This document shows positions 6,569-11,520 of a stretch of 11,520 nucleotides of DNA, in pieces. The translations under genes were made by a program, and so were the position numbers. The notes beneath the pieces are model-generated. The model was given only the letters and a program-made list of their open reading frames with translations. It was not told where the DNA came from and ran no database searches. The stretch is from JASJBU01 sp965372385 (GTDB taxonomy: Bacteria; Pseudomonadota; Gammaproteobacteria; Chromatiales; Chromatiaceae): the NCBI GenBank assembly GCA_965372385.1, contig CBDVCD010000088.1:1-11520 (forward strand), in the 5' to 3' direction. How positions within the stretch are numbered: position 1 is the stretch's first letter; the number at the start of each line of letters is the position of its first letter.

Positions 6569-7830
6569 TGGATTGGGTTGTTGAACTCCTGGTGATCGTG
6601 ATCTTTCTGCTCTTGAAAGGGTTTTTCTCCGGTTCTGAAATTGCCATGGTGAATTCGGACAAGCTTAAGCTGAGGCATCAGGCCAAGTTGGGAGATAAGG
6701 GCGCAGGGTTGGTACTCAAACTATTCAAGACACCGGATGTCATATTGGGAACGACACTGGTAGGCACCAATATCGCGACTGTCACCATCTCAACCTTGGG
6801 CGCCTTGATCTTCATTGATCTGTTCGGCGCCAGTGGCGATCTGATTTCGGTCATCGTGATGACTCCACTGCTGTTGATCGTGGGTGAAGTGGTGCCCAAG
6901 AGTATCTTTCAGCAAAAGGCTGATACCATTGCGGGCCGTCTGATCTATGCCTTGCGTTTCTTTTCCTATCTCTTTTACCCGATTATCTTTATTTTCAGTG
7001 GCGTGGCGAGATTTATCACGCGTATCGTTGGTGATGGCGCTGTTCCGCAAAATATGTTCATCACCAGGGAAGAGTTGCGGGTTCTGCTCGACGTATCGGA
7101 AACCGCATCCGATCCCTCGACCATCGACCGAAAACGAATTCGTCGTATCATTCGCTTCGCGGATACCACGGTTGGTGAGGCGATGATCCCTTTGGCGGAT
7201 GTGGTTGGGTTCAATGAAACGCGGAACATGAAAGAGGCGGTTCGCACGGTGATAAAGCATGGTTATAACCGCCTGCCTGTTTACCGGGGGAATATCACCA
7301 ACGTCAAGGGTGTACTCACTCTGAGCACCTGGGATCTGATGAAGCCGGATCTGGAGGATCAGCCTATCTCCGATTATGTGAGTTCCACGCTCTATCTTTC
7401 GCCAAAACAGACGATCGACCGTGCGCTTCCCCAGCTTCAGGCGAGAGACGACCACTTGGCCGTTGTGGTGGACGAGTTCGGCTCAGCCATTGGCATTCTT
7501 ACCATGGAGGATGTTTTTGAGGAGGTCGTTGGAGAGATCGATGTGGGTTACGACTTCGATGAGTACCACCCAAAACAGCGGATCAATATCGAGCACGAAA
7601 GTGAAACATCCCATCTGATGAGTGGCAGGATGCCGATTTCAGAGGTGAACGATATTCTCTATGCAAAATTCCCCGTTAAGGAGGCGCATACCATCGGTGG
7701 TCTGATCGTGAGCCGTCTTCGCCACATTCCTGAAAGTGGCGATTGGATTGAAGAGAGTGGCTATCGTATAACTGTCCTGGAGGCCGATGCCCGTTCAGTT
7801 ATCAAGGTGCGGCTTGAGCAGTTGCTATGA
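6568..7830 (+). CDS. CNNM/CorC-family membrane protein 2 (divergent paralogue)
   Basis: It has 420 residues and the same architecture as its neighbours. A DUF21 membrane domain covers about 5-160 (FFSGSEIAMV at 19-28, GTNIATV at 66-72, GEVVPK at 106-111). A CBS pair lies at about 200-260 (AMIPLADVVGF, NRLPVYRG) and 267-322 (VDEFGSAIGILTMEDVFEEVVGEI region). A CorC_HlyC domain follows at about 345-418. It departs from proteins 1 and 3 at conserved places: EIA for ETA, TNIATV for the VNIA motif, and PLAD where the CBS entry usually has an M-x-P-R type sequence. A different ion preference or a regulatory role is possible but inferred. Its ATG shares one base with the stop of gene 1 (TGATG), and a strong Shine-Dalgarno, AAGGAGG at 6554-6560, stands 7 nt upstream, so the two are coupled. 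Confidence 0.9.
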   Translation: MDWVVELLVIVIFLLLKGFFSGSEIAMVNSDKLKLRHQAKLGDKGAGLVLKLFKTPDVILGTTLVGTNIATVTISTLGALIFIDLFGASGDLISVIVMTPLLLIVGEVVPKSIFQQKADTIAGRLIYALRFFSYLFYPIIFIFSGVARFITRIVGDGAVPQNMFITREELRVLLDVSETASDPSTIDRKRIRRIIRFADTTVGEAMIPLADVVGFNETRNMKEAVRTVIKHGYNRLPVYRGNITNVKGVLTLSTWDLMKPDLEDQPISDYVSSTLYLSPKQTIDRALPQLQARDDHLAVVVDEFGSAIGILTMEDVFEEVVGEIDVGYDFDEYHPKQRINIEHESETSHLMSGRMPISEVNDILYAKFPVKEAHTIGGLIVSRLRHIPESGDWIEESGYRITVLEADARSVIKVRLEQLL

Positions 7831-7867
7831 TATGGTTTGAATCTGAACAGGTAATCGAAGGAGTTTC

Positions 7868-9139
7868 GTGGACGATTTTTTAATTATGGCAGTGCTTCTG
7901 GTGCTTTCAGGTATTTTTTCCGGTACGGAAACAGCACTGGTTTCTCTCTCGATGGCTCGGGCGGAGTCTCTCTACCGGGAGGGCAGGGCAGGGGCAAACG
8001 CCCTCTATCAGCTGAAGCGAGACCCGAGCCGGATGCTGATTACGATCTTGATCGGGAATAATGTGGTCAATATTGCCGCCTCCGCCATGGCCACTGTAGT
8101 GGCGACGGAATATTTCGGTGACCGTGGCCCCGGCATTGCGGTAGGCGTGCTGACCATTCTGATCCTGATCTTTGGGGAGATCACGCCGAAGAGTCTGGCT
8201 ACCCGATTTTCTGAGCGTATCTCGCTGTTTATCGCTCCGGTCATCTATGGATTCATGCGTCTGATCTATCCGTTGGTCTGGCTGTTTTTGCAGTTTACCA
8301 ACTGGATCCAGTCACGTACCAATGCGGTGGGGGATCCGCTGGTGACCGAGTCTGAAGTGATCACCATGGTGGAGCATGGAGAAGTGGAGGGTGTTATCGA
8401 AGCCGACGAGCGGGAGATGATTCAACGGGTCTTCAACTTCAATGACCTGAAGGCGGAGGACGTCATGACGCCGCGCCGCCAGGTCTTCCGTCTGGATGGC
8501 CGGCTCCTGGTGAAGGATGTCCTCCCGGAAATCCTCAAGCAGCCCTATTCAAGAATTCCCCTGTTTGCTGACGACTCGGATGAGATCGTCAGCCATGTCT
8601 TTCTGCGTGACCTGATGAATGTGGTGGTCAGTGGTGATCTCGATATCCCGCTCAGCCAGATAGCCCAGGAGCCGCTATTTACTCCCGCCAACAAGCCTAT
8701 CGATGAGTTGATCCGCACCCTGCGTAGCAAACGGAGACACATGGCCGTCGTAGTGGATGAACATGGCGCCATGCTCGGCGTGGTGACCCTTGAGGACCTG
8801 CTGGAAGAGCTGGTGGGTGAGATCTACGATGAGACGGATGTCAAGGAGGAGGACCTGAAGCAATTAGGGGATGGGCGTGTCCTCGTGAATGGCACGGTAG
8901 AACTCCGGGTGGTGGAGGAGTATTTTAATCTGGACATTCCCGGCAAACCGACCGATACCATCAACCGCTGGCTGCTGGAGCATACAGAACGTATACCCGT
9001 TAAAGATGAGCAGTTTGAGCTGGATGGCTTGTTGGTTCAGGTTGAGAGCGCCTCATCAAGAAGAGTCCATCAGGTGATAATGGAAAAGATATCTGAAGCT
9101 GATGCCGAGCCGGCTGTAGAGGCGAAACCTGAATCCTAA
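7868..9139 (+). CDS. CNNM/CorC-family membrane protein 3
   Basis: It has 423 residues. This is the most canonical of the three. The DUF21 domain covers about 3-155, with FSGTETALVSLS at 17-28, GNNVVNIAAS at 63-72 and GEITPKSLATRF at 103-114. The CBS pair has its first copy at about 197-255 (VMTPRRQVFRL, SRIPLF) and its second at about 262-320 (VDEHGAMLGVVTLEDLLEELVGEI region). A CorC_HlyC domain lies at about 330-408, followed by a short acidic tail. It resembles the YfjD/YtfL-type proteins implicated in Mg2+ or cation export, but the assignment to one subtype is not certain. The start is GTG with AAGGAG only 4 nt upstream, a rather short spacing. The next in-frame ATG is codon 7, inside the first membrane helix, so GTG is preferred. 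It lies 37 nt behind gene 2, probably in the same operon, and converges with the small minus-strand gene to its right. Confidence 0.9.
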   Translation: MDDFLIMAVLLVLSGIFSGTETALVSLSMARAESLYREGRAGANALYQLKRDPSRMLITILIGNNVVNIAASAMATVVATEYFGDRGPGIAVGVLTILILIFGEITPKSLATRFSERISLFIAPVIYGFMRLIYPLVWLFLQFTNWIQSRTNAVGDPLVTESEVITMVEHGEVEGVIEADEREMIQRVFNFNDLKAEDVMTPRRQVFRLDGRLLVKDVLPEILKQPYSRIPLFADDSDEIVSHVFLRDLMNVVVSGDLDIPLSQIAQEPLFTPANKPIDELIRTLRSKRRHMAVVVDEHGAMLGVVTLEDLLEELVGEIYDETDVKEEDLKQLGDGRVLVNGTVELRVVEEYFNLDIPGKPTDTINRWLLEHTERIPVKDEQFELDGLLVQVESASSRRVHQVIMEKISEADAEPAVEAKPES

Positions 9140-9168
9140 CAGCCATGGCACTGGACAGAATAAAGGCA

Positions 9169-9423
9169 TCATTTGCACTTATCCTTCAGCTCATTACGCC
9201 GCTTATAACCTTTTTTCAATTGCAGGGTGACAATCTTCAGTTCGGTTGATAGGCGTTTCTTTTTTGTGGGGTTGGATTCATCATCCAGTTTCTTCTTAAA
9301 ATTCTTCTTTTTCTCCTCCAGCTTGCTCAGCAGATCGTCTATTCGGTCACACTGGATAATTTTCTTCTTTTCCCCCTTCCTCAGGTAGTCATTTAAACTG
9401 TCAATTAGCTTTTCGATACCCAT
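9169..9423 (-). CDS. Small lysine-rich predicted coiled-coil protein, function unknown
   Basis: I do not recognise the family. The product has 84 residues and is extremely basic, with 22 lysines in three clusters (19-21, 38-45, 54-56 with more after). It has no hydrophobic segment and few aromatic residues. The pattern is helix-forming throughout (DRIDDLLSKLEEKKK... then LSTELKIVTLQLKKG), with one likely break at SNPTK (50-54), suggesting a two-helix hairpin. There are two cysteines, at 25 and 83. The ATG is preceded by GGGGGA 6 nt upstream. It runs in the same direction as the Na/Pi carrier, 83 nt behind its stop, and could be co-transcribed with it. Binding to nucleic acid, polyphosphate or another acidic partner would fit the charge but is speculation. 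The ORF is supported by the Shine-Dalgarno and the absence of a longer overlapping gene. Confidence 0.68.
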   Translation of the reverse strand: MGIEKLIDSLNDYLRKGEKKKIIQCDRIDDLLSKLEEKKKNFKKKLDDESNPTKKKRLSTELKIVTLQLKKGYKRRNELKDKCK

Positions 9424-9506
9424 GCCATGTCCCCCGTTATCAGATTGTTATAATTTCTAAATTTTCACATCCAGCGTAATGATACTATTCGTGTATTACA
9501 ATATTC

Positions 9507-11303
9507 TTACGCCTCGACCGCTTCAAGTTCCGTTACTGTCTTGGCCATCCGTTTGGCGAAATAGTAGATGCGCTTCTGCTTTTCGATGATATCGACCTCG
9601 ATGGTGTAAGCAGGAATACGGTTAGGCTCTTCGGCCACCAGTCGTGCCGCCTGATGGGCGGCTGCCGAATCGGACATCTTGCTGATCTCGTCCTTCATGG
9701 ATATCACAACCTGTGCAGCTTCCTCATTGTTCTGGGAAACTGCCTGTACCGCTGTATCGAAGGCCTTGGTAACCAGCTTGTGGAAACCCAAAAGGACCTC
9801 GCGGGTCGGTTCACTGATCGAAAACCCTGCCTGTATCCGGTCAAAACCCAGATCCACCAAGTTGGTTTCAATCGTGTCACCAATGTTCTCGAGATCGCTC
9901 ACGGCCTCCATGAGTTTGAGAAACTCCTCTGTCTGCTCATCCGTTAATGAACGCTTGCTGATACGTCCCATATAATCGACGATCTGCTCATAGAGGATAT
10001 CCACCTTGTCATCCAGATCCCGGATAGTGGCCAGGGACTCCTTGTTGCCTTTAAGAATGGCTGGCATGATGTCATCCAGCATCTCCTGTACCGTCTCACC
10101 CATGTGCAGCACTTCCAGACGCACCCGGTCCAGGGCGAGTGAAGGCGTTGACAACAGCTCTTCATCCAGATACTTCGCACTGACCAGCATGTCGGCCTCT
10201 TCCAGCGTGCTTTCCGGAATCAGCCACTCGACCAGGCGGGCGATCTGGGTGGTGAAACCGATAAATATGAATGTGTTGGCAATATTGAAGATGGTATGGG
10301 CATTGGCGATCTGGCGAGGCGTTTCCGCACCCAGACGATCCACCCCGGAGAGTTCGGGGTGAGATGGCGAAAATGAGGTGACCCAATCGGCGAGATGATC
10401 AATAAATAACACCCATATCAACACGCCAGCGACATTGAACATGACATGTACAACTGCTGCGCGTACCGCTTCCCTGGGTTTACCAATGGAGGCCAGCATG
10501 GCGGTGACGCAGGTACCGATATTCGCGCCAAAGGCCAGAGCGATGCCTGCCGGGAGCGTGATAAACCCCTGGCTGGCCATGACGATGACAATACCGGTGG
10601 TGGCCGATGAGGACTGTATCAGCCCGGTGAAGGCGGCTGCCACCAGGATACCGATCAGGGGGTTTTCCATCTGAATCATCAGGTCGAGGAACGGCTGATA
10701 AGTGCGCAGGGGTTGCATGGCGTCGCTCATGACGCTCATGCCGAAGAACACCAGACCCAATCCCATGAGCATGGTGCCATACTGTTTTATCTTGTCCTGT
10801 TTGGAGATGAACAGCATGCTGAACCCAAAGCCGATCATCAGCAAGGCGGCCTTGGTCACTTTGAAGGCGACGATCTGCGCCGTGATCGTGGTGCCTATGT
10901 TGGCGCCCATGATCACCCCGACAGATTGTGACATGGACATCAGCCCCGCTGTGATAAATCCAACCACCAGCACGGTGGTGACAGAGGAGGATTGAATGAT
11001 GGCGGTCACGAAAGCGCCGGTCGTGGCGCCCATGAAGCGATTGGCGGTCAGCTTGGCCAGGATCTGCTTCATGCGTTCGCCCGCAACTGCCTTGAGGGCA
11101 TCGGACATCTGCTCCATGCCAAACAGAAAAAGCGCCAGCCCGCCAAACAGCTGCATGCCCATCACGCCCCAATTCATGTCTGGTTCAGAGCCTGTTGCTG
11201 CGAAAACAGGATAAGCCATGAATGCAACGGCCAGGCTTGCGAGAAACATGAGAGGCCATTTTATGGATTTGGTCTCCACCCAGAGCATATATTTCGAGAG
11301 CAT
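9507..11303 (-). CDS. Na+/phosphate cotransporter (NptA/PNaS family) with C-terminal PhoU-like domain
   Basis: This is a low-affinity, Na+-coupled phosphate carrier of the inner membrane; some bacterial members may act in export. It has 598 residues from the ATG at 11303. The two inverted Na/Pi repeats each carry a QSSS motif (104-107 and 230-233) and a GANIGT motif (133-138 and 259-264), the hallmarks of SLC34-type carriers. A cytoplasmic PhoU-like helical domain fills about 390-590, with ENIGDTIETN at 472-481 resembling the PhoU ERIGD motif. The N-terminus (basic patch, hydrophobic 17-34, VFAA) looks like a cleavable signal peptide or an extra helix. A GTG at 11312 would add three residues but overlaps the Shine-Dalgarno GGAGG at 11312-11316, so it was not used. 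The gene lies 18 nt behind the universal stress gene, probably in the same operon. I leave the symbol blank because nptA is not firmly established for this lineage. Confidence 0.9.
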   Translation of the reverse strand: MLSKYMLWVETKSIKWPLMFLASLAVAFMAYPVFAATGSEPDMNWGVMGMQLFGGLALFLFGMEQMSDALKAVAGERMKQILAKLTANRFMGATTGAFVTAIIQSSSVTTVLVVGFITAGLMSMSQSVGVIMGANIGTTITAQIVAFKVTKAALLMIGFGFSMLFISKQDKIKQYGTMLMGLGLVFFGMSVMSDAMQPLRTYQPFLDLMIQMENPLIGILVAAAFTGLIQSSSATTGIVIVMASQGFITLPAGIALAFGANIGTCVTAMLASIGKPREAVRAAVVHVMFNVAGVLIWVLFIDHLADWVTSFSPSHPELSGVDRLGAETPRQIANAHTIFNIANTFIFIGFTTQIARLVEWLIPESTLEEADMLVSAKYLDEELLSTPSLALDRVRLEVLHMGETVQEMLDDIMPAILKGNKESLATIRDLDDKVDILYEQIVDYMGRISKRSLTDEQTEEFLKLMEAVSDLENIGDTIETNLVDLGFDRIQAGFSISEPTREVLLGFHKLVTKAFDTAVQAVSQNNEEAAQVVISMKDEISKMSDSAAAHQAARLVAEEPNRIPAYTIEVDIIEKQKRIYYFAKRMAKTVTELEAVEA

Positions 11304-11311
11304 ACTGGACA

Positions 11312-11316
11312 CCTCC
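11312..11316 (-). promoter_or_regulatory. Shine-Dalgarno that fixes the Na/Pi carrier start
   Basis: GGAGG on the minus strand lies 8 nt before the ATG at 11301-11303. The alternative GTG at 11310-11312 overlaps this sequence and so cannot be served by it. Confidence 0.7.
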
Positions 11317-11321
11317 GTGAG

Positions 11322-11520
11322 TTATTTTGTTTTGACGATAGTTACGGGTACAGGTGAAAGGCGTACTACCTGTTCGGCTTTCGATCCCAGTAACATATGA
11401 TCCAGCCCGGTGCGGCCTTGACTCCCCATCACAACCATTGAGGCATTCAGTTTTTCAATAACCTGAAGGATTCTCGTCACCGGCAATCCTACTACGAGCA
11501 TGGTTTTAGACTTGTGTAAC
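11322..11520 (-). CDS. Universal stress protein (UspA family), C-terminal part; start lies beyond the window
   Basis: The last 65 residues are visible, read from 11519 down to a TAA at 11322-11324. They carry the ATP-binding C-terminal signature of UspA proteins: VVMGSQGRTGLDHMLLGSKAE, with the G-x2-G-x9-G-S spacing intact, then VVRLSPVPVTIVK. The usual His of the GSHGR motif is Gln here. This form of Usp is expected to bind ATP. The stop is 18 nt before the start of the Na/Pi carrier, so they likely share a transcript. Usp domains often accompany membrane transporters; a regulatory link to the carrier is only suggested by position. Confidence 0.85.
   Translation of the reverse strand, partial: LHKSKTMLVVGLPVTRILQVIEKLNASMVVMGSQGRTGLDHMLLGSKAEQVVRLSPVPVTIVKTK

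Noticed and set aside
9474..9512. Inverted repeat GCGTAA/TTACGC around the end of the Na/Pi carrier as a terminator
   Set aside because: Only 6 bp separated by 27 nt, with no U-tract and an AT-rich interior. Too weak to call.
10480..11172. 230-codon minus-strand frame inside the Na/Pi carrier
   Set aside because: It is an alternative frame of the carrier gene. Its product is His/Arg/Gly-rich nonsense, while the main frame carries both QSSS repeats.
1..11520. CRISPR arrays, insertion sequences, tRNA or rRNA genes
   Set aside because: No repeat-spacer pattern, transposase-like frame, terminal inverted repeats or RNA gene signature was seen on either strand.

Overview
The window looks like chromosomal DNA from a gammaproteobacterium. 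The protein sequences, a Pho box of the E. coli type and a moderate to high G+C content in the coding parts all fit this. My impression from the protein families is of a sulfur-oxidiser-like relative, but that is inference and no genus can be named. There are no mobile elements, rRNA or tRNA genes, or CRISPR arrays. The theme is phosphate uptake plus CNNM/CorC-type (metal-ion) membrane proteins.

Left block (4-4676, all on the minus strand): a high-affinity phosphate operon in the order pstS - phoU fusion - pstC - pstA - pstB. The four distal genes are nearly contiguous (1-nt gap, 4-nt gap, 7-nt overlap), while pstS is separated from them by 103 nt that hold two tandem hairpins. Three things are non-standard. 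phoU sits second instead of last. Its product carries a C-terminal low-molecular-weight phosphatase/arsenate-reductase-like domain whose catalytic Cys and P-loop Arg are replaced by Asp and Lys. PstB keeps Walker A, Walker B and the signature motif but has Pro in place of the Q-loop Gln and Asn in place of the H-loop His. A coupled set of altered regulator and altered ATPase is the most interesting feature here.

Intergenic block (4677-5128): an AT-rich divergent control region. It holds a three-half-site Pho box reading toward pstS and a plausible sigma70-type promoter reading toward the right-hand genes.

Centre block (5129-9139, plus strand): three consecutive, divergent paralogues of the CNNM/CorC family (membrane DUF21 domain, CBS pair, CorC_HlyC domain). 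The first two overlap by one base, and the third follows 37 nt later with its own Shine-Dalgarno. They probably form one operon.

Right block (9169-11520, minus strand): a universal stress protein whose start lies outside the window, then a 598-residue Na+/phosphate cotransporter with a C-terminal PhoU-like domain, then a lysine-rich 84-residue protein of unknown function. The window therefore holds two independent phosphate importers, a Pho-regulated ABC system and a Na+-coupled carrier, each with its own PhoU-type domain, flanking a triple set of putative Mg2+/Co2+ transport proteins. A shared role in Pi and divalent-cation homeostasis is plausible but inferred. For three genes (pstC, the first CorC gene and the Na/Pi carrier) I moved the start downstream from the longest reading frame, because an ATG sits better against the Shine-Dalgarno or the codon context.
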